Assembly: GCA_044870295.1 (NCBI GenBank)
Contig: JBIOYQ010000171.1
Coordinates: forward strand, 1-14,257
DNA: 14,257 nucleotides
Source: AC-52 sp044870295
GTDB lineage: Bacteria; Actinomycetota; UBA4738
Direction: 5' to 3'
Positions within the stretch are counted from its first letter, which is position 1, and each line of letters opens with the position of its first letter. A program made the translations under genes and the position numbers. This document shows positions 1 through 6,689 of this stretch, piece by piece. Under the pieces are notes generated by a model, which was given only the letters and a program-made list of their open reading frames with translations, ran no database searches and was not told the DNA's origin.

Positions 1-1086
1 CCGCTGGGCATCGTCGAGATCACCCCCGAGCGCGAGTACATGATCGTCATGGAGTTCTTCGCCGGCGCGGAGGAGATCGGCGAGGCTCCCGTCGACGAGG
101 GGGTCATCGACGAGGGCCTCATGCTGATCCGGAAGCTGTGGGACAGCGGACTGGCCCATCGCGACATCAAGCCGGCCAACCTGATGGTGCGGGACGGCCG
201 GGTCCTGCTGATCGACGTGTTCTTCGCGCAGGTCCGGCCCTCACCGTGGCGACAGGCCGTCGACCTGGGGAACATGATGCTGGTGCTGGCGGTTCGCTCG
301 GATCCCGACCTCGTGTACCAGCGAGCCCTGAGGCTTTTCAAGCCCGAGGAGATCGCCGAGGCCTTCGCCGCCACCCGCGGGGTGGCCAGTCCCACGCAGG
401 TCCGAGCGTTCCTCAAGCGCGACCCGCGGGACCTCCTCGGCACGTTTCGGTCGCTCGCGCCGCCGAGGAGACGCATCCCGATCCAACGATGGACCCCCCG
501 GAGGATCTTCCTCAGCCTCGGAATGCTCCTTGCCTCGCTGGTGGCCATCTCGGGGATCACGGGTTTCCTCCCGGAGAAAAATCTCGGCGTGCAGAAACCG
601 CCCGAGTGCGTGCCGAATCACGCCACCATCCTGGCCGCCCAGGCCGTGCCGTCGGCGGCCGCCATCCCCTGCCTGGCATCACTGCCATCCGGATGGACGT
701 ACAGCGGGGGTGACTTCCATCTCGGAGAAGCCAGGTTCTGGCTCGACTCCGACCGGGCGGGACTCCGAGCCGTCACGGTAACGCTGGCGGCCGGCTGTGA
801 CGTCTCCAACGCGCAGGAGGTGCCGTCGGACGAGGCAGGGACGCAGCGGTTCGAGGAGCCGGTGAGCCTCAGCCCTCGCCTCGTGGACGTGCGCACCTAT
901 GTCTTCCCCGGCGGGTGCGTCACCTACCGGTTCGCGTTCGCCGCCGGAGCTTCGGCCACGCTCGTGTTCGACGTGGACGAGGCGGTCTCCTTCGTGCCGC
1001 GCGCCGACCTGGTCGAGTTGATCCGGGACCAGGAGGGGCTCACGCTGTGCGGCCGGGGCGCACCGTGCCCCGGCGGGACGGGATGA
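1..1086 (+). CDS. Membrane-anchored protein kinase-like protein, 5' end outside the window
   Basis: The reading frame is open from the first base, so the N-lobe and true start lie upstream. A kinase catalytic loop HRDIKPANL is visible (catalytic Asp in the codon at 160, metal-binding Asn near 178). It is followed after a short strand by LIDVFFAQ in the place of the usual DFG: the Asp is kept but the Gly is not. A basic stretch and one hydrophobic segment (about 505-570) follow, then an exported domain of about 170 residues with six cysteines. This suggests a cytoplasmic kinase-like or lipid-kinase-like domain, a single membrane pass and a disulfide-bonded exodomain. The stop overlaps the PAP2 start by ATGA, so the two are probably translationally coupled. 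The substrate cannot be read from the sequence. The kinase-fold call is firm; activity is uncertain because of the altered DFG and missing N-lobe. Confidence 0.75.
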   Translation, partial: PLGIVEITPEREYMIVMEFFAGAEEIGEAPVDEGVIDEGLMLIRKLWDSGLAHRDIKPANLMVRDGRVLLIDVFFAQVRPSPWRQAVDLGNMMLVLAVRSDPDLVYQRALRLFKPEEIAEAFAATRGVASPTQVRAFLKRDPRDLLGTFRSLAPPRRRIPIQRWTPRRIFLSLGMLLASLVAISGITGFLPEKNLGVQKPPECVPNHATILAAQAVPSAAAIPCLASLPSGWTYSGGDFHLGEARFWLDSDRAGLRAVTVTLAAGCDVSNAQEVPSDEAGTQRFEEPVSLSPRLVDVRTYVFPGGCVTYRFAFAAGASATLVFDVDEAVSFVPRADLVELIRDQEGLTLCGRGAPCPGGTG

Positions 1087-1796
1087 CCTCGGCCGGTCCC
1101 GGAACGACTGGCCGCGCGTCCGCGACAGGAGAGCACCCGCTCCTCGGCATGCCAGGCCGCGACGTCGTCGTCACGGCGCTGCTGGCGGCCGCCACCGCGG
1201 TCCTGTTCGTCCTCATCGCGTTCCACGGAAGCCGCGAGCCCGTCCAGCGGATCGACGACACGTTCGCCCGCTGGATGCTGGCCATCCGCGCGGGATGGCT
1301 GACGTGGGTGGCGAAGGTCCTTAACGTCCTTGGGATGGCGTGGATCACGCTCCCCGTCCGGGTGGCCATCACCGCCTTCCTCGCGATCCGTCGACGGTGG
1401 TGGCACCTGGTCGCGTTCGTGTCGGCGATGATCCTGTCGGAGATCCTCATCGGAACGCTCAAGACGGTGTACGAGCGTCCCCGCCCGCCGGGCGCGCTGG
1501 TGCACACGAGCGGGGGTTCCTTCCCGTCGGGCCACGCCATCGCTGCATCGGTGACGGTCGTGGCCGCCGTGATCGCTCTGTTCCCCGAGGGGCCAGCCCG
1601 CTACGCGTGGGGAGCCGTCGCGGTCGCCTTCTCGCTGGTGATGGCCCTGTCGCGCGCCTACCTGTTCGCCCACTGGATGTCCGACGCCGTGGCGGGCGTG
1701 TTGCTGGGAACGACCGTCGCCCTGGTTTGCGCCTTGGTGGTGCACATGGCGCGAGAGGTCCGGGAAGGACGCCCGGCGCTCAGCCGGCCGGGTTGA
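1083..1796 (+). CDS. PAP2-family membrane phosphatase
   Basis: This 237-residue integral membrane protein carries all three phosphatidic acid phosphatase type 2 motifs: K127-X6-R134-P135, PSGH at 148-151, and S190-R191-X5-H197-X3-D201. H197 is the expected phospho-histidine nucleophile, and H151 and D201 complete the active site. Hydrophobic segments before, between and after the motifs fit the usual six-helix fold. Family members remove phosphate from lipid phosphates such as phosphatidic acid or undecaprenyl pyrophosphate; which lipid is used here is not evident. I chose the ATG at 1083 because it overlaps the stop of the kinase-like gene as ATGA and gives a normal family length, although the frame stays open upstream. 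The 3' end runs 17 nt into the convergent UPF0104 gene. Confidence 0.92.
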   Translation: MTSAGPGTTGRASATGEHPLLGMPGRDVVVTALLAAATAVLFVLIAFHGSREPVQRIDDTFARWMLAIRAGWLTWVAKVLNVLGMAWITLPVRVAITAFLAIRRRWWHLVAFVSAMILSEILIGTLKTVYERPRPPGALVHTSGGSFPSGHAIAASVTVVAAVIALFPEGPARYAWGAVAVAFSLVMALSRAYLFAHWMSDAVAGVLLGTTVALVCALVVHMAREVREGRPALSRPG

Positions 1797-2892
1797 CCGT
1801 GGCTACCGCCGGCTCGTCAGCTTCGTGCGGGACCGGCTTCCGCCAGGACTTCCTTCGCTGCCACACCACATAGGTGAAGGCGCCGATCGGGATCTGCAGG
1901 ACGAAGGTAAGCGTCCTGAACACCAGTACGGCCGCCGTGACCTGCGCCTTGAACACGTCCAAGGGAACGTCCGTGTGCGATTTCCCCGCCGCGTACAAGG
2001 CCCCGATGTAGCCCAGCTCCACCAGGCCCACGCCTCCGGGCGTGATCGGGAACAGAGAGATCAGTCGGACGAAGGCGAACACACCGAGCACCTGGGCCCA
2101 GGTGATCTCCTGTTCGGCTACGCCGACGTGCCGGAGCGCCAGGAGCAGGACCAGGAAGAGCGCGAAGTGACTCACCAGCGCCGAGATCGTCAGCGCTGGC
2201 CACCGCTTGGCCACCAGGTCGATGGTCTGGTGGCGGAAGCGCGCCGCCGCGTCACCCCAGTGGACCGGCGGCTTGCGGAACGGCTTCCGGAAGAACGATG
2301 CCACCTTGCCCAAGCCCCCGCCGATCGCTCGGGCCATCGACTTCTTCCACAACATTCCGGCGAAGAGGCCGATCGCCACGAACAGGACGGCGATGCCGAT
2401 CAGCGTCGGGAAGATCAAGGAGGCGTTGGTCCGCCGGGTGATGAACAGCGCGGCGAGGGCGAGGATCGGCATGCCGAGCTTCACGAAGGAGTTCCAGATG
2501 CCCGTGATGATCGTGGTGAGGCCGATCTCGGCGTTGGTGAACCCCCAGGATCGGTACATCGAGTAGCTGACGCCAGTCGCGATCCACCCTCCACCGGGAA
2601 GCGTGTTGGCGATGGACGTGGATGACTGGTTGTTCACCGCCGCCTGCCCCAGGGTGAGCCGGGGCATCGACGCCACCATGAGCGGCCAATAGGTGACGAT
2701 GTTGAGGATGCTGACCGCGACGAGGCTCGTGATCTCGAGCCACGTCATCGCCTGGACGGCGTTCCAGACATCGCCGTAGTTGGCGAACTTCGGGATGGCG
2801 AAGGCGAAGATGCCGACGACCAGGACCAGTGAGACGACGATCTGAACGATCAGCCAGGCCCGCTTGCGCCCCGACCTCTTCGTTGCCACCAC
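1780..2892 (-). CDS. UPF0104 / lysylphosphatidylglycerol synthase transmembrane-domain protein (flippase-like)
   Basis: This 370-residue polytopic membrane protein has many hydrophobic segments and the family signature TPGGVGLVE (PGGVGLVE at residues 285-292). The family (PF03706) is the membrane half of MprF, which flips aminoacylated phosphatidylglycerol. The cytosolic aminoacyltransferase domain of MprF is absent, so this is a stand-alone transporter-like module; stand-alone members are common and mostly uncharacterised. It starts at GTG 2892 (a second GTG lies one codon downstream, and an in-frame TAG at 2902-2904 closes the frame upstream). No Shine-Dalgarno is visible, and a TAGGCT hexamer sits 6 nt before the start, suggesting a leaderless transcript. 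It converges on and overlaps the PAP2 gene, so it is a neighbour rather than an operon member. Its cytoplasmic C-terminus is short and charged. Confidence 0.88.
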   Translation of the reverse strand: MVATKRSGRKRAWLIVQIVVSLVLVVGIFAFAIPKFANYGDVWNAVQAMTWLEITSLVAVSILNIVTYWPLMVASMPRLTLGQAAVNNQSSTSIANTLPGGGWIATGVSYSMYRSWGFTNAEIGLTTIITGIWNSFVKLGMPILALAALFITRRTNASLIFPTLIGIAVLFVAIGLFAGMLWKKSMARAIGGGLGKVASFFRKPFRKPPVHWGDAAARFRHQTIDLVAKRWPALTISALVSHFALFLVLLLALRHVGVAEQEITWAQVLGVFAFVRLISLFPITPGGVGLVELGYIGALYAAGKSHTDVPLDVFKAQVTAAVLVFRTLTFVLQIPIGAFTYVVWQRRKSWRKPVPHEADEPAVATVNPAG

Positions 2893-2898
2893 CCATGC

Positions 2899-2904
2899 AG
2901 CCTA
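2899..2904 (-). promoter_or_regulatory. Possible -10 element for a leaderless UPF0104 transcript
   Basis: On the minus strand the hexamer TAGGCT (pattern TANNNT) ends 6 nt before the GTG start at 2892, placing a transcription start at or next to the start codon. The -35 region shows no good match to TTGACA. No Shine-Dalgarno lies between. The call rests on spacing and on the same hexamer standing before the sigma-factor gene at 10754. Confidence 0.3.
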
Positions 2905-2947
2905 CGCCCATCCGTGACGCCATCGGAAGTCCCGACTGGGCGAGGCG

Positions 2948-2962
2948 TCGGTCAGCGACCGA
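2948..2962. repeat. Inverted repeat in the UPF0104/ftsH divergent region
   Basis: TCGGTC and GACCGA form a perfect 6-bp inverted repeat around a 3-nt centre. It lies between two divergent genes, where an operator could serve either. It matches neither CIRCE nor HAIR heat-shock operators that I know. It could be a chance palindrome. Confidence 0.35.
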
Positions 2963-2971
2963 ACGGACGCA

Positions 2972-2989
2972 GCCCCGATAGGTCGGGGC
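2972..2989. repeat. 7-bp inverted repeat upstream of ftsH
   Basis: GCCCCGA (2972-2978) and TCGGGGC (2983-2989) are perfectly complementary around a TAGG loop. They end 42 nt before the ftsH start. In RNA this would be a stable GC hairpin in the leader; in DNA it could be an operator covering a GATAGG stretch resembling a -10 element. The role is inferred only. Confidence 0.4.
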
Positions 2990-3020
2990 CGATCGTGGTT
3001 GGATGAGAGCTTCGAACGCG

Positions 3021-3026
3021 AAGGGG
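3021..3026 (+). promoter_or_regulatory. Ribosome binding site that fixes the ftsH start
   Basis: AAGGGG lies 5 nt before the ATG at 3032. A TTG eleven codons upstream (2999) is open in the same frame but would place this site inside the gene, so the ATG is the better start. Confidence 0.65.
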
Positions 3027-3031
3027 AAACG

Positions 3032-5005
3032 ATGCCGGAGAGGAACGTCCACCACACCAGTCCGGCCAAGCCGCCCCATCCGCGCGCCGGCGAGAAGCGA
3101 CAGGGGCCGGCTCCTCCGCCCCCGCCCGGCTGGCGGAACTGGCTGCTCTACCTGGGGATCCTCGCCACGATCCTCCTGCTGTTCCTACCGCTGGGTGGGA
3201 GGGGTGCCACGGAGCTCACGTACACGCAGTTCGTGAACGACGTCACGGCGAACAAGGTGAAGACGGCGACGATCGACGCGAACGGCAAGGTCTCGGGTGA
3301 GCTGACGGACGGGACGTCCTATACGTCGCAGATCCCGGTGGCCCTGCAGGATACGAGCCTCTCCACCCTGCTCCAGGAGCACAACGTCCAGATCACTGGC
3401 GAGGGACAGTCGTCATCGTTGTTCGCGTCGATCATCCTGAGCCTCCTTCCATTCATCCTCCTCTTCGGGGTGTTCTGGTACATGGGACGGCGGGCTCGAC
3501 GGCAGCTGGGCAGCGGGGGCTTCCTAGGGCTCGGCGGGCTGACCGGCTCGCGGGCCAAGCTGTATGACGAAGAGCGTCCCAAGGCGACCTTCGCCGACGT
3601 CGCCGGCTACGAGGGAGCCAAGCAGGAAGTCAACGAGGTGGTGGACTTCCTGAAGAACCCCGAACGCTACCGGCGGATCGGGGCCCGGGGACCTCGGGGC
3701 GTGCTCATGGTGGGGCCGCCGGGAACCGGGAAGACGCTGATGGCGAGGGCGGTGGCGGGCGAGGCCAGCGTGCCCTTCTTCTCGGTAACGGGCTCGAGCT
3801 TCGTCGAGCTGTTCGTCGGCCTGGGGGCCTCACGGGTCCGGGACCTGTTCGCCGATGCGCGCAAACGAGCGCCCTCGATCGTCTTCATCGACGAGATCGA
3901 CGCGATCGGGCAGCGGCGGGGAGCTGGCATCATCTCGAACGACGAGCGCGAACAGACCCTCAACCAGCTGCTCGCGGAGATGGACGGGTTCGATCCGGCC
4001 ATCGGTGTGGTGGTGATCGCGGCCACGAACCGGCCGGAGATCCTGGACCCCGCGCTGCTCCGGCCGGGGCGGTTCGATCGGCAGGTCGAGATCCCGCTCC
4101 CGAACCTCCGGGAGCGTGCCGCCATCCTGGCCATCCACGCCAAGGGCAAGAAGCTCGGACCGGACGTCGACCTGGGGGCCGTGGCCCGCGGCACGCCCGG
4201 TTTCTCCGGCGCGGACCTGGCGAACCTGGTCAACGAGGCCGCCATCGTGGCCGTCCGGGCCAACCGGGACATGGTGACCGCACAGGACTTCGCGGACGCG
4301 CGAGACCGGCTCCTGCTGGGGAGGCGCGAGGCCACGAACGCGCTGCTGCCCGACGAGAAGCATGCCGTTGCGGTGCACGAGTCCGGGCACGCCCTGGTCG
4401 CCGTGTACTCGGATCACGCGGATCCGGTGGCGAAGGTCTCCATCCTGCCGGCGGGCCAAGCCCTCGGAGTCACCGAGCAACTGCCGGTCGACGAGCGACA
4501 CCTGTATCCCGAGAGCTATCTGCGCGATGCCTTGGCCATCCGGATGGGCGGGCGAGCCGCGGAGAGCCTGGTTCTTGGGGAGGTGTCGAGCGGCGCCGCG
4601 AACGATCTCGCCAGCGCCACGCAGTTGGCCATCCGCATGGTGCGCGAGTTCGGGATGAGCGCCCGCTTGGGGCCGGTCGGGTTCGGAGGGAGCGGGCCCG
4701 CGTACCTTGGGCCACAGTCCTTCCAACCTCGGGACTACGCCGAGGCCACGCAGGCGGCGATCGACGAGGAGGTCTCGAGACTGTTGAAGGAGGCCGACGA
4801 GCGGGCCGGCGCGATCCTCAAGGAGCATCGCGACGTCCTGGACCGTGTCACCGAGCGCCTCGTGGAGCGCGAGATGATCGATGGATCGGAGGTCTACGAG
4901 ATCGCCGGCCGTCCGCAACCGGAGGGCGCGGAGGACGTCATCGCCCCTCGCCGGGCAGCCGCTGCGGCGGAGGGTATGCGGCCGACCGCCTCGCCCCCCG
5001 CCTGA
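3032..5005 (+). CDS. ftsH: ATP-dependent zinc metalloprotease FtsH
   Basis: This complete 657-residue membrane AAA protease extracts and degrades misfolded or short-lived membrane and cytosolic proteins as a hexamer. In order: a proline-rich cytoplasmic N-terminus (PPPPP at 28-32), TM1 about 37-54, the extracytoplasmic FtsH_ext domain, TM2 about 129-152, AAA domain with Walker A GPPGTGKT 228-235, Walker B FIDEID with D287/E288, and second region of homology RPGRFDR with likely arginine fingers R347 and R350. The protease domain has zinc motif H449-E450-S-G-H453 and third ligand D525 in NDLAS. The usual form is HEAGH; the Ala-to-Ser change is conservative. All catalytic residues are present, so it should be active. 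The tail is Ala/Pro-rich. It appears monocistronic, with two inverted repeats upstream and no clear terminator after it. Confidence 0.97.
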   Translation: MPERNVHHTSPAKPPHPRAGEKRQGPAPPPPPGWRNWLLYLGILATILLLFLPLGGRGATELTYTQFVNDVTANKVKTATIDANGKVSGELTDGTSYTSQIPVALQDTSLSTLLQEHNVQITGEGQSSSLFASIILSLLPFILLFGVFWYMGRRARRQLGSGGFLGLGGLTGSRAKLYDEERPKATFADVAGYEGAKQEVNEVVDFLKNPERYRRIGARGPRGVLMVGPPGTGKTLMARAVAGEASVPFFSVTGSSFVELFVGLGASRVRDLFADARKRAPSIVFIDEIDAIGQRRGAGIISNDEREQTLNQLLAEMDGFDPAIGVVVIAATNRPEILDPALLRPGRFDRQVEIPLPNLRERAAILAIHAKGKKLGPDVDLGAVARGTPGFSGADLANLVNEAAIVAVRANRDMVTAQDFADARDRLLLGRREATNALLPDEKHAVAVHESGHALVAVYSDHADPVAKVSILPAGQALGVTEQLPVDERHLYPESYLRDALAIRMGGRAAESLVLGEVSSGAANDLASATQLAIRMVREFGMSARLGPVGFGGSGPAYLGPQSFQPRDYAEATQAAIDEEVSRLLKEADERAGAILKEHRDVLDRVTERLVEREMIDGSEVYEIAGRPQPEGAEDVIAPRRAAAAAEGMRPTASPPA

Positions 5006-5111
5006 TCCGACCGCAAGTCAACCTGGGCGACGCTCGGCGCCCGTTCGACCGGTCGGGTTGCTTCCCGGGTCCACTGAGCTAATCTCGGGCCAGAAAGCCG
5101 GTGATAGGAGC

Positions 5112-5189
5112 ATGACATTCGAGATGTCGGGGAACACTGGCAGGGCTTTGTTCCCTTGGAATCAGGACTGTGTGATGTTTCGTCCATGA
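5112..5189 (+). CDS. Possible 25-residue leader peptide coupled to the MEDS/HATPase gene
   Basis: An ATG at 5112 is preceded by TAGGAG (5105-5110), a good Shine-Dalgarno but only 1 nt from the ATG, which is tighter than usual. A second in-frame ATG is at 5124. The frame runs 25 codons, begins MTFEMSGN and ends FRP. Its TGA overlaps the ATG of the next gene as ATGA (5186-5189). The downstream ATG has no Shine-Dalgarno of its own, so ribosomes finishing this ORF may be needed to start the regulator. I do not recognise the peptide; it has no run of one amino acid that would suggest classical attenuation. Alternatives are chance, or a longer regulator beginning at TTG 5156, which I think less likely. 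Confidence 0.4.
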   Translation: MTFEMSGNTGRALFPWNQDCVMFRP

Positions 5190-6109
5190 GCTCCTTCTCT
5201 CATCAAGCCCTCCTGTACGGGACCGACGACGACTACGTGGACGGCCTCGTGCCATTCATCGAAGCAGGCATCGCCGCCGACGAGGCGGTCTTCGTGGCGG
5301 TTCCCGGGCCGCGGATCGATCTCCTGCAGGGTTCACTGAAGGGAAACGCAGGAAAGGTCCAGTTCGCCGACATGGTGGAAATGGGAAGGAACCCAAGCCG
5401 GATCATCCCTCGGGTCCGTGAGTTCACCGAAGCCCACCCGGGCAGAACCATCCGATATATCGGTGAGCCCATCTGGAAGGGCCGGTCCCTCCCCGAGCTC
5501 CGTGAGGCAACTCGTCACGAGGCGCTGATCAACGCCGCGTTCGCGGACATCTTCGGGACGATCCTCTGTCCCTACGACGTCAGCCGGCTCGACCCCACCG
5601 TCATCAGCCAGGCCACCCGCACGCATCCCGAGCTCATCCAGGGACCGGCCCGGTGGCGGAGCCCGAACTACCTCGATCCCCTGGAATTCCTCGAGCGGGA
5701 CGATGCTCCCTTGAGCGACCCGCCACCCCATGCATGGGTCGTTCCGTTCGAAGGTCCCTACGACCTGGCGACCATCCGGCGTGCCGTACGCCATCACGGC
5801 CACAACGAGGGTCTCCCCATTCACAGGACCGAGGATCTCCTCCTCGCCGTGAACGAGGTGGCGACGAATACGTTGCTGCACACGAAGCGGGGCGGCACGG
5901 TCACCATCTGGAGCGACGGGCAGGATCTGATCTGCGAGGTCCAGGATGCGGGCCGCATCGCCGACCCCATGGTGGGTCGCCGAGCGCCGTTGCCGGATGC
6001 GGCGGGAGGCCGCGGCCTGTGGCTCGTGAACCAGCTGTGCGACCTGGTGGAGCTTCGGGTCCATCCGAACGGAACGCGGATCCGGCTCCGCATGAGCATC
6101 CAGATCTAG
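5186..6109 (+). CDS. MEDS-domain plus HATPase_c anti-sigma regulatory protein (RsbA type)
   Basis: This 307-residue protein has two parts. The first ~170 residues open with HQALLYGTDDDYVDGL and match the MEDS sensory domain (methanogen/methylotroph DcmR sensor, a RecA/KaiC-like fold). The last ~130 residues are a GHKL ATPase of the RsbW/SpoIIAB kind: N-box NEVATN (E224, N228), G1 box D254-A-G, and G2 box GGRGLWLV (274-281). No H-box for histidine autophosphorylation is seen, so it should act as a serine kinase or binding switch on an anti-sigma-antagonist rather than as a classical sensor kinase. No sigma factor or STAS protein is adjacent, so its partner lies elsewhere. The start at 5186 gives the usual MEDS N-terminus and is coupled to the short ORF at 5112. 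It ends against a GC palindrome. Confidence 0.85.
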   Translation: MSSFSHQALLYGTDDDYVDGLVPFIEAGIAADEAVFVAVPGPRIDLLQGSLKGNAGKVQFADMVEMGRNPSRIIPRVREFTEAHPGRTIRYIGEPIWKGRSLPELREATRHEALINAAFADIFGTILCPYDVSRLDPTVISQATRTHPELIQGPARWRSPNYLDPLEFLERDDAPLSDPPPHAWVVPFEGPYDLATIRRAVRHHGHNEGLPIHRTEDLLLAVNEVATNTLLHTKRGGTVTIWSDGQDLICEVQDAGRIADPMVGRRAPLPDAAGGRGLWLVNQLCDLVELRVHPNGTRIRLRMSIQI

Positions 6110-6132
6110 CTCCGGCCGGAGTGGCCGGCCGG
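6110..6132. terminator. GC-rich hairpin between convergent genes
   Basis: The whole 23-nt gap between two convergent stop codons is palindromic. CTCCGGCCGGAG (6110-6121) is a perfect 12-nt palindrome, and CCGGCC (6112-6117) can also pair with GGCCGG (6123-6128) across a 5-nt loop. No T-run follows, as is common in high-GC bacteria. It probably works in both directions. Confidence 0.55.
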
Positions 6133-6657
6133 CTACGGCGCGTCGACGATGGGCAGGAAGGCGCGCCAGGGGCCCACCGCGTCCGTGTACTGCTTGGCCA
6201 TCGCCTTGACGATCTGGCCGGTGTGATTGAGGTCGTGTCCCACCCATGTGGCCAGGAGCTGGTCCAGGGTCACCTCACCGAACGTGGGGTGGACGCCGCG
6301 ACGATCGAGGTCCTCCACGCCGACCAGCTCGTCCAACGCCTCCAGGTTCGAGCGGCGAACCGACGCGAATCGATCCAACAGCTCCTGGACTGTCCAGCCC
6401 TTGAAGCGGATGAATCCCGCCTCGCGATCCACCGGATCGAACGTCCGAGTCGTGCCGTGTTCGAGGATGATCCTGGTTCGGTCGATCCAGTCGCTCTCCT
6501 CGATATGCGTGAGATGCCCGAGGACCTGAGAGGGCGACCACGTTCCCGGGCCCTCATTGCCCTCGAGCCAGCCCTCGGACAGGTTCGAGAGCATCGCCCG
6601 CAGGGCCTCCGGCGTTGCCCGAAGGACTTCGGTGCCGGTCTCCAGCGAGAAGTCCAC
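6133..6657 (-). CDS. DinB-superfamily (DinB_2/YfiT-like) metal-binding protein
   Basis: This 174-residue protein has the DinB four-helix-bundle pattern with a metal-binding histidine triad: H48 in GHLTHIEES, and H141 and H145 in VGHDLNHTGQI. Family members include damage-inducible DinB of Bacillus and thiol-S-transferases such as bacillithiol- and mycothiol-dependent enzymes and maleylpyruvate isomerase; the substrate here is unknown. The start GTG at 6657 was chosen because the nearest ATG (6677) is out of frame and the frame upstream reads through the end of the previous gene without similarity. It lies 32 nt after the stop of the channel-like gene on the same strand, so the two are probably co-transcribed. 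A G-run about 13 nt upstream is a weak ribosome site. Confidence 0.85.
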   Translation of the reverse strand: MDFSLETGTEVLRATPEALRAMLSNLSEGWLEGNEGPGTWSPSQVLGHLTHIEESDWIDRTRIILEHGTTRTFDPVDREAGFIRFKGWTVQELLDRFASVRRSNLEALDELVGVEDLDRRGVHPTFGEVTLDQLLATWVGHDLNHTGQIVKAMAKQYTDAVGPWRAFLPIVDAP

Positions 6658-6689
6658 GGCCGAAACAGTACCCCCATGACTGTGGAGCG

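Noticed and set aside
3830..4918. A 362-codon minus-strand frame opposite ftsH
   Set aside because: The plus strand encodes all FtsH catalytic motifs; this is a shadow.
5058..5085. Possible promoter TTGCTT with TAATCT upstream of the short ORF
   Set aside because: The spacing is 16 nt but the -10 match is poor, so it was left out of the features.
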